Of a DNA stretch of 64,000 bases, positions 25,337 through 38,628 are shown in pieces. The DNA is from Ziziphus jujuba (lineage: Eukaryota > Streptophyta > Magnoliopsida > Rosales > Rhamnaceae): the NCBI RefSeq assembly GCF_031755915.1, contig NC_083384.1, positions 568,501-632,500 on the forward strand, written 5' to 3'. The notes under the pieces are model-generated. The model was not told the DNA's origin. It worked only from the letters and a program-made list of their open reading frames with translations, and did no database searches. The stretch's first letter is position 1. Each line of letters starts with the position of its first letter. The translations under genes were made by a program, and so were the position numbers.

Positions 25337-25800
25337 TCAATGATGACCTTCCATGGATTCGCCTGTATAAGCCGTAGCTAAGGTTGCAAAAATAAGAGCT
25401 TGAATGCCACTTGTAAATAATCCAAGGAACATGATAGGTATAGGAACCACTAAAGGTACTAAAGAAACAAGAACAACAACTACTAATTCATCGACTAATA
25501 TATTGTATTGGTTGAATGTATTTACCAAAATAACCCAATCCCTTTTTTGAAAGGCCCGCATAGAAATATGCTACTGACGTGAGTAAAGCTAAAGCAACAG
25601 TAGTATTTATATCATTTGTGGACATGGCTAACTCCCCATGAGGTAACTATATGATTTTCTAAGGTAAAATAGCCCCTGACCAATTCGAATAAAAATTAAA
25701 TAAAAACATATTCCAACAAATGGAACCCAGGGACCTCATTCTTCTCCAATCCATGTTTTGTTCACGTCTCGAATGAATTCAAGGACATTCTGAATACCAT
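25337..25800 (-). pseudogene. atpI: atpI, ATP synthase CF0 subunit a, truncated and deleted
   Basis: Subunit a forms the proton half-channels of CF0. The C-terminal 60 codons are open: [35 protein letters not shown], ending MEGHH at the native stop. Upstream a YVLEFIRDV-like block, GEE, GPWVPF and a degraded helix are readable in pieces (25560-25800). The segment with the essential Arg (LSFRLFGNILA) is missing, as is the N-terminal third. Confidence 0.92.
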
Positions 25801-25959
25801 CTCATTTTTTATTTGCATACTTGCATTGGATATTTTGAATACCTACTAATCGTATAATATCCTCAGTTATTTTTATCTCTCTTATGCGAGTTAGAAATAG
25901 TAACCGATTCAATAAATCTATTCTATGGAGTTCCAAAAATAATTTACTTATCTTATTAT
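25801..25959. other. rps2-atpI spacer
   Basis: Short plastid-type spacer with the expected N-terminus of atpI absent. Nothing else seen. Confidence 0.45.
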
Positions 25960-26660
25960 TAATCAAGAATTTTGTATATAGCTAGAATGGCCCTAACAAA
26001 TAGAAAATACTAATTTGTTAAGAATTAATCGAATTGAATCCATAGCGTCATCATTTGTTGGAACCGAAATATCTGCTAGATTTGGATCACAATTTGTATT
26101 GTTGGAATGCCCAAAGTCATACATTCATGAAGAGCTGTAGATTCTTGTTGCTGATCAATAATTCTTACAATATTAGGCAATCCTGTTATATATTTAATCC
26201 CGCCGAGATATGTTTGCAAGTGAGATAATTGTCTCTTCAACAGCACCGCATCCCTTTTCGGAAGACGATTGAGTCTCCCCATCTTTTGTTCCATTCTCAA
26301 GTCCCTGAATTTATGAAGTCTCATTTCTATAGTATACCAATTAATTAACATACCATCTAGCCTTTTTTTATTAACATAATGACACCGAGCCTTTATTGCA
26401 GCCCGTGCTACCGAATCTACTACTTTATTTTTAGTACCAACAATTAAGAATTGTTTTCCCCTACTTGTAGCATCAAAAACTAAATCACAAGCTTCTGCCA
26501 AAAATCGAGCAGTTCTAGCATGATTTATATTATGAATACCTTTACGCCTCGCAAAGATATAAGGTGCCATTCGAGGATTCCATTTCCTAGTACCATGACC
26601 AAAATGAACTCCTGCTCCCATCATCTCTTCCAAATTGATGGTCCAATATCTCCTTGTCAT
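25960..26660 (-). pseudogene. rps2: rps2, ribosomal protein uS2, near full length with C-terminal frameshift
   Basis: The open frame 26076-26660 covers 194 codons from [21 protein letters not shown] to CMTLGIPTI. It includes FLIVGTKNK and the [20 protein letters not shown] block. The native protein has about 236 residues. After GIPTI a small deletion shifts the frame, and the remaining 40 codons are readable in another frame with two stops (about 25960-26075). It sits between atpI and rpoC2 as in plastids. Confidence 0.93.
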
Positions 26661-26885
26661 TTCTCCCCATACTTCTTCTGTTTTTTATTTTTTCATTGAA
26701 AAAAAAAAAAAAGAGAAGCTAAAATAGAAATAAATAATTGATCCAACGGAACCTTCTCTTCTACCGAAGATTGGCCATTGATACACGATCCAGACCATTC
26801 ATTTTTTTTCTATTCGTTATTATCGTTATTTCTATTACCAAATTAAATGACCACAATGCAAATAGAAAAAAGGATGAATTTGCTT
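26661..26885. other. rpoC2-rps2 spacer
   Basis: Plastid-type spacer of about 225 bases with an A run near 26700; no gene seen. Confidence 0.5.
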
Positions 26886-27830
26886 TTAAGAATCATTAAA
26901 TCCTAGAAACGATTTTTTTGATATATCATATAAATTATTTGAAATGCAAAAATCAAATAATTCTCTGTGGTCCAACAAAATGTCTTTCATTTCCCACTCA
27001 AATAAATTCTTCTTTTTCATTTCCAAAGGAATGTTATGATGCTGCCTTGAATGGTGCACTAATCTTTTGAATTCAGTCCCAACGGTTATCATCCCCCATA
27101 GAACAATGTTCTCTTTTAGACCATTTAACCAATCGATATGGCCACATAGAGTAGCTTTGCTAAAACGGGAGCAGTTTCTTGAAAACTCACTTCGGATATG
27201 AAAGTTTGAGTATTTAAAGATGCTTTCGCTATTCCCAATAATATGGCTCTATAACAAATCACTTCTTCCAAAGCATTCCCCATTCATTCCGCTCGCAACA
27301 ATCTAATTTGTTCTCCTGGTGAAAAAACATTAGACATTCCATATTCTAAAATCAGCACTTTTGATGTTATTTGACAATAATTTCTATATGTCTATTATGG
27401 ATCTGCACCCCTGAGATTGATAAACCTTTTGTATCTTATTAACCAATGAGATATGACTTTACACTATAGTTAGCTCAGCACCAATCAAGAATCCCCAACG
27501 AATTCTAAGAACCCTTGTTATATGTTCGTTCCAGCTCTCAACCCTTTTTTCTAGGTTCATCGATATTGAATCAATCAAACGCAATTCTAACACTTGTTCC
27601 ACTTTTGGAAGACCCTCTGTTATATCACCAGATCTCGATTTTTAGTATATAAATGTAACTAATGTATCTCCTTTGGAAAGTATTTCTCTATAATGGCCAT
27701 GAACAGTTGCTCCTGGAGTGGCGAAATAAGTCTTTGCCTATCTTATTACTACAGAGTCAATTTGAACAATTATAACTTGGCTCGATTTTAGGTACAACCC
27801 TTTTTTACCTATACATACATTTTCACAAAT
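26886..27830 (-). pseudogene. rpoC2: rpoC2 C-terminal part, plastid RNA polymerase beta''
   Basis: Only the C-terminal 300 or so codons of a normally about 1,390-codon gene are present. Readable blocks are [11 protein letters not shown], the [18 protein letters not shown] block, [41 protein letters not shown] and the C-terminal SFLGFNDS at the native stop (26886). Stops and shifts interrupt several times. Upstream rpoC2, rpoC1, rpoB and the tRNA cluster that normally separate it from psbD are missing. Confidence 0.92.
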
Positions 27831-29333
27831 AAACTACCCCAGGCTAATTATTTTAGTTGTTTCTAAACAATAGTTATGATCATAATTATGATGGAGAAAT
27901 GCCAATTTAAGTTGAATGGATTCAAAAGGATGTTGTTGCATGGAGTGGAATTATAAATTTTCCCGTTTTCATCCCTTAAACAATATTCATAAAATTCCAA
28001 CAGCAGTATTCATATTTATAGAGATATTGTTGCATTTGTAAAAAAAAAGTAACAAACCATAAAATGTAATTGTATTATAATTAATTTTTACATTGAAATT
28101 CTATTAAATACTAATGAAGTGTAGTAATTTCTAGTAATTATAGTTATAAAGTTGAACATTTGTTATTATGTTTATTATATTGTTATAAATATTATAATGA
28201 TAAGTTTATAATGAATAATGCTAAGTTGTCTACTTGAATCTCCAAATATTCCTATTACTTTATTCTATTATTCTAATCAAATCAATTAGAAATCAACAAA
28301 AGAAAATGTAAATGGACCTAACCCATTGAATCATAACTATATCCACTATTCTGATATTAAAATTCGATTAGAGATAAAATTGGAATAGTGGATCCTTTTT
28401 TTTCATTTTCATATTTCTTTGGACTAGGCGAGAATCTTTCAATATTTCAGATTAAATCTTCTTGTTTCTAGATGTTGTATAGGAATTTCATTCCCTTCCC
28501 TTACTTTACAGTGAAAGATTTATTCCAAGCACAATATACATAAGAGGCGTTTAAAACACCTTTCATTGATTCCAACACACAAGACAATATCACTTTCTAT
28601 TTTATTATATATATTTCATAATTTATAAGTATCTATTTTAGATATGTAGATAGATATCTATCAGATCGTGGTTTCATGTAACAAATATTTCCATTCATAT
28701 GGATACATACAATATTTTTTTTTCTGATAATCGGATGGAAAATGGATGCAAGAAAGAGACTTTTGTTTATAGGCTCCTATTATTAAATTCAATACCCTAT
28801 TAATTTAATTAAATATAAATAATAGAGTAAAATAAATAGAATAGGAAGTTTATTAAAAGAAAATGAATGAGTAAAATAGAAAGTAATAAAATATATGATA
28901 CTATAGTAGTTTAAGACACATACAAATTCTTATTTTTATTAATTTTCATAATGGGATTCAAGAATAAGATTAGTTGATGGAACGAGAGGGATATATCTAA
29001 GGATCTATCGGTAGGGAGAAAAGGGATCACTTCTTTCTTGAATAGTTATTTTCAAATCAAATAAAAAATGCATCTATCTGGTTGATGAGTCATAAGACAA
29101 TTCATGGTTCAGGTGGTTATTAAGAATAGGAAAGGATAACCGAATTGAGTTCAGGGATTTTACTTTACTAGGTCGAGTTAGAGACCAATAAATTTTTTTA
29201 TATTCGAAACCTATTCAAAAGAAGGGGCAGTGGACGAGAAATCAGATCATACATAAATGATAGAAGCCCCAACGTTCTGAAAATGCTACGAGGTGCTCGA
29301 AAATGGTTGAAGTAGTTGAATAAGAGGATAACT
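27831..29333. other. AT-rich stretch between rpoC2 remnant and psbD
   Basis: About 1.5 kb without a recognisable gene. The part near psbD (about 29000-29333) looks like the plastid psbD leader. The part from 28000 to 28900 is very AT-rich and could not be assigned. The junction that skips rpoC1, rpoB and the trnC-trnT cluster must lie in here. No tRNA was seen. Confidence 0.5.
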
Positions 29334-31775
<2,442 letters not shown>

Positions 31776-32025
31776 GACAAGAAGCCTGATGCTTGAAGTA
31801 GGAATCAATTTGATTCCACCATACATATTAGGTTAGGCAGATAAAGTCAGATTAAAAACGTATTCCTTTTTCCTTTCTTTTCAACCCATTTATATCTAAT
31901 CTTTTTTTCTTTTTTTTTTCTGGCTCGGCTATCTTACTTAGCTGAGCCATTTCCCTTTATGATACTGAAAGGGCAAAACCAATAAAATAAAGAAAAGCAA
32001 CAAATCTATTCACCAAACCAAGAAA
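31776..32025. other. psbC-trnS spacer
   Basis: Plastid-type spacer with a pyrimidine-rich stretch near 31860-31920 and a small GGCTCGGC/GCTGAGCC inverted repeat at about 31922-31948. No gene. Confidence 0.5.
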
Positions 32026-32117
32026 GGAGAGAGAGGGATTCGAACCCTCGATAGTTCTTCATTTCGAACTATACCGGTTTTCAAGACCAGAGCTATGAAC
32101 CACTTGGCCATCTCTTT
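32026..32117 (-). tRNA. trnS-UGA: trnS-UGA, plastid-derived, damaged acceptor stem
   Basis: The full class-II tRNA-Ser outline is present on the minus strand: GGCC-AGTGGTT D-arm, anticodon arm with TTGAAAA around UGA, a long variable arm (TATAGTTCGAAATGAAGAACTA) and GGTTCGAATCC T-arm. The first two bases, normally GG, are AA, so the acceptor stem has lost two pairs. It lies between psbC and psbZ on the opposite strand, as in plastids. Confidence 0.92.
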
Positions 32118-32459
32118 GAGAGCTAATTTCTATTTTGTTTTTCTACTGAATAGAACACGGACATATGAGTTGATACCATTACTATCTACATAAAATATCG
32201 GGTATGAATCTATAGGCCTATCTGTCTGTATATATATAGATACATGATCCAGCATGCCCCTTTATAAAGTAAAAAAAACCACCCTCGATTCTATGCCTTA
32301 ATAAAAAAAATGGCTAAAATCGGTAATAAGTCATATAGAATCAATGATGGAGTCATGGTAAAATACTTCTATGATGGATTTTGTTTTTTTACAATTTTTT
32401 GGCTGATAAAGAGATCAAATGGTAAAATTCTTTTGTTAGTAGATTGGATGATTAGAAAC
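32118..32459. other. trnS-psbZ spacer
   Basis: Plastid-type AT-rich spacer, about 340 bases, with no gene seen. Confidence 0.5.
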
Positions 32460-32648
32460 GTGACTATTGCTTTCTAATTGGCTGTTTTTGCATTAATTGA
32501 TTCTTCATCAATCTTATTGATTAGTGTAGCCGTTGTATTTGCTTCTCCTAATGGTTTGGCAGATAACAAAAATTTTGTATATTCCGGTACATCATTATGG
32601 ATTGGATTAGTCTTTCTGGTGAGTATCCTTAATTCTCTCATCTCTTGA
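32460..32648 (+). pseudogene. psbZ: psbZ (ycf9), photosystem II subunit Z, start and early stop changes
   Basis: Full length (62 codons plus stop) with GTG in place of ATG and a stop at codon 6, where Gln stood (CAA to TAA). The rest reads [26 protein letters not shown] and [21 protein letters not shown]. PsbZ is a two-helix subunit that stabilises photosystem II-antenna contacts. Confidence 0.92.
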
Positions 32649-33110
32649 ACCTATTCACTTTAGATCTACAACTGACCCTTCCCTGAATTCTTTTAGGTTG
32701 TGAGACACATTAAAATTCCATATAAGCCTTAAAAATAAAATACAAATAAGGAAAAAAATTCTAAAAGTTATAGAGAGGGTTCAAACTTATTGTATTTGTG
32801 TATTTGTTTTGTAAATTTTGTTTACATAAATATGAAATAAATATGTATCATAAATTATATATAAACTATATAAAAAAATATTATATTGAAATAAAATATA
32901 ATATATAAATATATATTAAGATATATAAACGAAAAAAGGTTATTTATTTTTTTATTCACAATATATCATAATATAATAAATTTCAAAATTATATAAAATT
33001 ATATTATATACACTATAAATAACATAAAATATAAAAATGAAAGAGAGTATTTGGCCCAGCTTTGCTCCAATATAATCTATACATTTCGTATCAGGAATGA
33101 AAAAAAAGAT
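32649..33110. other. psbZ-trnG spacer
   Basis: AT-rich spacer with long ATATA stretches (32850-33010). No gene. Confidence 0.5.
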
Positions 33111-33181
33111 GCAGATATAGTCGAATGGTAAAATTTCTCTTTGCCAAGGAGAAGATGCGGGTTCGATTCCTGCCATCCACC
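33111..33181 (+). tRNA. trnG-GCC: trnG-GCC, plastid-derived
   Basis: A 71-nt cloverleaf: GCAGATATAG, D-arm with TGGTAA, anticodon GCC in TTTGCCAAG, T-arm GGTTCGATTCC. Compared with the plastid gene there are a few transitions in the acceptor and T stems (GCGG to GCAG and its partner region). The position between psbZ and trnfM is native. Confidence 0.92.
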
Positions 33182-33359
33182 TGGAATAATAACTTAATGT
33201 ATTTAAGTTAATAGAATAAAGGATTAAGTAAAGTTGATCACAATAGTATATTGGTTCTATCCCCCTTTCCTTTTCTCCCGTTCCCAAAGAAAAACTGTAA
33301 TTAATTACTAGTTAACAAATTAACAAAACCAAACCCAAAATTTTTTGTCAAAAAAATGT

Positions 33360-33432
33360 TGTAGAGACGGGATTTGAACCCCTGACCTCAAGGTTATGAG
33401 CCTTATGAGCTACCAAGCAGCTCTACCCGTGA
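33360..33432 (-). tRNA. trnfM-CAU: trnfM-CAU, plastid-derived, damaged
   Basis: The minus-strand initiator tRNA is readable: GGTAGAGC D-arm region, GGCTCATAACC anticodon arm with CAU, GGGTTCAAATCCC T-arm. One G is missing and other changes occur in the acceptor stem, so pairing is imperfect. Its place beside rps14 is native. Confidence 0.9.
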
Positions 33433-33568
33433 TGAAAAGACGAGTGGGAAACTAATAGGCAAACAAGGATTGAATGTGCCCCTCGACCATATATACAAAA
33501 TGGTAAAAGGGCCCTCTATGATCATCGATCATAGAAATGAATAGAAAAATTAAGAGATTGTTTAATCT

Positions 33569-33871
33569 TTACCAACTCGATCTTGTTGGTCTGGGCAACA
33601 AACATGCATAAACCATTTCACGAAGTATGTGTCCAGATAGACCGAAGTCTCGATAGTTAGCTCTCGGTCTTCCAGCAGGAAAACAACATCGATGAAGGGG
33701 TGTAGGTGCACTATTACAGGGTGGGGATTGTAACTTTTCATGAATTTCCCATTTTTCACTCAACGATGGAACTTTGCTTATTTCTTGTTTTGACGATCGA
33801 TGAATCAAATGATATTTTTGTTCCAATTTTTGTCTCTTCTTCTCCCTCTGAATCAAACTTTTTCTTGCCAT
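33569..33871 (-). CDS. rps14: rps14, ribosomal protein uS14 (intact frame in nuclear copy)
   Basis: A full 100-codon open frame from [20 protein letters not shown] to [10 protein letters not shown] matches the plastid protein in length and order. The conserved [20 protein letters not shown] block near the C-terminus is intact. Several Arg codons have become His, Cys or Pro. uS14 sits in the head of the small ribosomal subunit. It is next to psaB as in plastids. No nuclear targeting sequence is visible. Confidence 0.92.
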   Translation of the reverse strand: MARKSLIQREKKRQKLEQKYHLIHRSSKQEISKVPSLSEKWEIHEKLQSPPCNSAPTPLHRCCFPAGRPRANYRDFGLSGHILREMVYACLLPRPTRSSW

Positions 33872-34896
33872 AATGGTTCAATTCTTATTAATTTAGTTTC
33901 AATGATACAAGTCGGATCCTAAATGTAGAAATATAAGGAGGTAGTCCCCCTTCTCCATTGAAAGAAATGTATTATCGAGGATAATACAACACAATAAAAA
34001 GAGCCACTGGTTTATCTTTCCATCGAATCAAATTAGCCAAAGGTGTTCGTTCATGAGCCAATGCTAAAGTTTCAATCAATTCCTGCCAATATCCATGCCA
34101 GGAAATTAAGAACATAAACTCAATAGCCCAAACAATATGCCCAAATAAAAATATCCATGCCCAAGTCGATAAACTATTCATACCAAAAGGGTCGTATCCA
34201 TTGATAAGTTGTGAAGAGTTTAACCATAAATAATCTTTTAACCATCCCATCAAATAAGTGGAAGAATCATTAAATTGTGAAACACTACCCTGCCATAATG
34301 TGATGTGCTTCCAATGGCAATAAAAATTCACCCATCCAATGGTATTTAACATCCAGAAAAATAGCCAAATAAAATGCATCCCAAGCTGAAATATCATAAG
34401 TACCACCTTATCTCGGATCGTCGCAAGGAAAACTATAACCAAAATCATTTTTATCTGGCATTAACTTGGAACCACATGCATCTAAATCCCCTTTTACTAA
34501 GACCAATATAGTTGTATGTAAACCTAAAGAAATAGCATGATGAACCAAGAAGTCTCCGGGTCTTATTGTTAAGAATAGTGAATTACTATTCTCATTAACA
34601 GCATTTAACCAACCAAGCAACCATATGCTTTGACCTGCATTGAACGCGAGACCATTCGTTGAAGACAAAAGTACATCAAACCCATATCAAGTTTTACCAT
34701 GGGCCGATTGTATCCATTGGGCAAATACAGGTTCGATCAAGATTTGTTTCTTTAGAGTACCAAAAGCAAGCATGACATCATTATGAACATAAAGTCCTAA
34801 AGTATGGAACCATAGAAAGAGGTTGGCCCAACGTAAATGGGATATAATGGCTTCTTTATGGTCTAACATTCTTGCCAATACATTATCCTCATTCTA

Positions 34897-35100
<204 letters not shown>

Positions 35101-35160
35101 TTAAAAATGAATTGAATTATTTATTGTGTCATAAAGACCCTTATGTCCATGCCCCAGTTG

Positions 35161-35179
35161 CCCCCCCCCCCCCCCCCCC
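35161..35179 (+). repeat. Poly-C (poly-G on coding strand) tract in psaB
   Basis: Nineteen consecutive C where plastid psaB codes a short PPGG run. Confidence 0.95.
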
Positions 35180-35651
35180 AGAGGAATATGTGCTTCTAAA
35201 TGATTTTTTATACTATACCCAATCCCGAAATTAGTTCTATACGTATGACCAGCAATAAGAAAAATAAATGCAATAGCTAAATGATGATGAGCAATATCAG
35301 TTAGCGATAAACTTTGCATTTATGGATGGAATCCTCCAAGAAAGGTTAGAATGGCAGTTCCGACTCCTTGGGAGGTACAAAATAAATGACTACTTGAATT
35401 GGGGTTTTGAGCATAAAGATTCCACTGACCTGTAAAAAGTGGGTCTAATCCTTGGGGGTACAGCAGTACATCTAAGAAATTATTCCAACGAATGTATTCC
35501 CCTCTGGCTCCCGAAATAGCAACATGAACTAAATGTCCTGTCCAAACCAATGAACTTACTTCGAATAGTCCTGATAAATGATGATTGAGGTACGATTCGG
35601 CATTTTTAAACTAAAAAAATGCATGGTTTCCATTTCGATTGTAGGTGTAAC

Positions 35652-36706
35652 TGATGTGATTCCACCCGAGCCCGCTCCACCGATAACCCGTTGGGGTGCT
35701 GACTCGACACGGATGAAGACTAGGCCAATCACAAGAGCTCAAATTAGGAGATTTAAGGGAAACCTGGGAGTATTTATACAGAGGGTAATCAATCTCAACA
35801 AAGCTTTTCCATACTTGAAGATACAAAGCCTATTCTAAGCATCCAAGTGGTGGAAGCCGATACGGACCCAGGTGATGGTTTTGGTACATTTTTGGAGTCC
35901 GGGAAGCATGAAATGGTTCCAATGCTTTATGGGTTCAATACATATGGCCGAATTTGCTGTATTTGCTTGCTGGCTTTACTGTATTTTACTGTATTAGCCT
36001 TTTCTTATTTTTCCAAGCATGGGCAACGTGTGGGACTTCATATTCAGCTTATTTGGCATCCTAAAAAGAATCTCGAAGCTGATTTGAAGCTCAAAGAGGT
36101 CAAAGATTGATCAAAGTCAACTTGATCAAAAGGCTAGCATTTTTAGTTTCCTAATTTGTTTTTACTTTTTGTTTTAGGAAACTACCATTACTTTTTGGCT
36201 TTTATTTATTTATTCTCTGGACTTATAACTTTAGGAAGGTTTTTATTTTATTCTTTCCATTGTAAATTAATTAATTCCTAATTTAATATAAAGGAATTAA
36301 TTAATCAAACTTAGATTAGGAAAGGAAGTATAGTTTCGGCCAACTAGGTTTCTTTATGTGTGGTGGCTGGTTTTCTTTATTTTTAGGGTTTTATTTCGTG
36401 GCTTTGTAGCCTATTTAAAGGCTTATTTCTCAATATGAAAAAACTTTGATTTGATTAAGAAAATACTTGTGAGATTAATTATCTCTTTGTTCTTTGAGAA
36501 CACCTAAAACACCATTAGAGAATTGGTTGTTTTAGCTTGACTTATCAATAGGTTTTCCATCCCCTATTGTGGCATCTACATTATACCAAGGTTTCTAACC
36601 ATAGATTGGTTAGGGGTTGAGGTCCATTCCATTAGAACTTGAACTTAATTGAGATCCGGGCTAATATAATACGGGTTTAGGAGCAGGTCGTCCTAGGTTC
36701 GTATCA
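35652..36706 (+). mobile_element. Solo LTR of the gypsy family, inside psaB
   Basis: Begins TGATGTGATTCC and ends GTATCA, 1055 bp, flanked by a perfect GTAAC direct repeat (35647-35651 and 36707-36711). psaB reads on both sides. The LTR-encoded frame (PITRWGAD, RPITRAQIRRFKGN) is open for about 62 codons and then ends early. No internal element sequence is present, so LTR-LTR recombination has removed the body. Confidence 0.94.
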
Positions 36707-36796
36707 GTAACCAACTGACTATTAAAGATATGGAAGAAAGAAATAATAAAAAAAAAGCTCCATTAGTATGTAAACCAATTGAATACCACCACTGAT

Positions 36797-36990
36797 AAAC
36801 ACCAGAATAAGTGATATTCACCAGGCCAAGAGCACCCCCTATCACCAGAATAAGTGATATTCACTAGGCCAAGAGCAACCCAATCCTCCTGATTGACCAA
36901 AATGGGATTCCCAAATTGCATGAGCAATAGATCTTAGCAATAGATCTTAGTAATTGCATGACCAAAATGGGATTCCCAATCCTCCTGATT
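36797..36990. repeat. Short local duplications within psaB
   Basis: A block CACCAGAATAAGTGATATTC...CCAAGAGCA occurs at 36798 and again at about 36843. ACCAAAATGGGATTCCCAA and AATCCTCCTGATTG each occur twice between 36880 and 36990, and AGCAATAGATCTTAG is repeated directly. They are absent from the plastid gene's layout and must have arisen after transfer or during joining. Confidence 0.8.
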
Positions 36991-37180
36991 GCTAATTACT
37001 TAAAATAGGAAGCAAAAATATTCTAATAAAGACGTTCCTTAGTAATATTATCATGACTTTCGAAGTCATGATGTGGTAGCAATACCAAACCAAATATGAT
37101 GAGTACTGGGGTCCTGAGATAAGCCTTGGCTAAACCTTGGAAATCTTAATGCCATAATGCCTTTCAAGTCCTCCTAGCCA

Positions 37181-38455
37181 TTACCCTACTGCAATAATTC
37201 TTGCTAAGAAGAATGCCCATGTGATGGCGATTCCACCCAGAAGGTAATGGGTTACTCCTATAGCACGTCTTCGGACAATGCTCAAGGCTCTAGGCTGAGT
37301 AGCAGGACCAACTTTTAATTTATTATGAGCCCAAACGATGGATTCAGTAAGTTCTAGCCAATATACATGCCCACTAAATAGAAACGTTATACTAAAAGCC
37401 CATACAAAATGAGCACCCAGGAAAAAAAGGCATTATGCAGATAATGAAGAACGATATGACTGAATTACCTGGGATGCCTGTGCCCATAAGAAATTGTGGA
37501 GACACCCATTAATCGTAATGGAACTTTGTGCAAAGTTGCCTCTCGTGATATAAGTTACCACTATCATTTATACTACCCTAAACATCTAACTGCATTTTCC
37601 AATTGAAATGGAATATTACTACCGAAATTGAATTATATAACCATAATAGCCTTAAGAAGACATGATCCCAAACGGATACTTGACATGTCCCCCCCCCCCC
37701 CTTCGAGGACAATCACAAAGGAAGAAAAAAACCAAGATTTGCTTTATCTGGTATTAAATGTGAACTACGAGCAAATAGATCATTGTATCGAGTAGTTGGA
37801 TCATAGTCTCTTACCACAAAAATGGCTGGATGTGCAGCAGCACCAACTATGAGAAATCAACCAATCCACATGTGATATATGAGCAATGAAAGTTGTGTAC
37901 CATAGTCAGTAGCTAGATATGGATAAGGGGGCATCAAATGCATATGGTGAGCTACAACAATGGTTAAAGAGCCCAACATATCTAGGTTAATAGATAATTG
38001 AGTGTGCCATGACGTTGTTAGGATCTCATATAGACCTTTATGACCTTGGCCGGTAAATGGGCCTTTATGAGCCTCTAAAATATCTTTTATGCCATGACCA
38101 ATTCCCCAGTTGGTCCTATACATGTGACCTGCTATTAGGAAAGAATCGCAATAGCTAAATGATGGTGTGCTATACTGGACAGCCATAGACCCTCGGTTAC
38201 TGAATCTAATCCTCCATGAAAGGTAAGAAATTTTGCATTTTTTGGCCAATTCAAGGTGAAAAAAGGGTTGCTCCTTCAGCAAAACTGGGATAAAGTTGAG
38301 CCAAATGATCCCGATTTAAGACAAATTCATGATGAAGTGGAATCCCTTTAGGATCTACTCCAGCATTTAGAAATTGATTAATCAGTAAAGAGACATGTAC
38401 TTGATGCCCTACCAAAGAAAGAGACCCAAGCCCTAGTAGTCCTGCCAAATGATGA
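37181..38455 (-). pseudogene. psaA: psaA, photosystem I P700 apoprotein A1, N-terminus missing, internal deletion
   Basis: The gene enters at [22 protein letters not shown] (about residue 220 of 750) near 38455, where the plastid block ends. It continues through [38 protein letters not shown] sequence and [13 protein letters not shown]. At [12 protein letters not shown] it jumps to [15 protein letters not shown], skipping roughly 130 codons. A 13-base C run lies in the CDGPGRGGTC Fe-S loop region (37689-37701). The C-terminus [22 protein letters not shown] and its stop are intact. Confidence 0.93.
37689..37701 (+). repeat. Poly-C (poly-G on coding strand) tract in psaA
   Basis: Thirteen consecutive C in place of the purine-rich GGGAGAGGAGG coding the GPGRGG loop, whose Cys ligands the Fx iron-sulfur cluster. 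Confidence 0.93.
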
Positions 38456-38460
38456 CTAAT

Positions 38461-38628
38461 AATGAATTTGACATAGCTAATAAATTAATAGCATATATTC
38501 ATATGATCATGTGTCCAAATTCTAAATGCTAAATGCATGCATGCATGATTATATATATAGAGACAGACACAAAAGTAAACCAATACAATATTAACTTAAA
38601 TATAATATATACTAGCTAGCCAGCTTAA
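38461..38628. other. Nuclear flank between psaA remnant and the jasmonate-induced-like gene
   Basis: AT-rich nuclear sequence with a GCATGCATGCATG stretch near 38530. Nothing else is recognised. The plastid edge is at about 38460. Confidence 0.5.
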
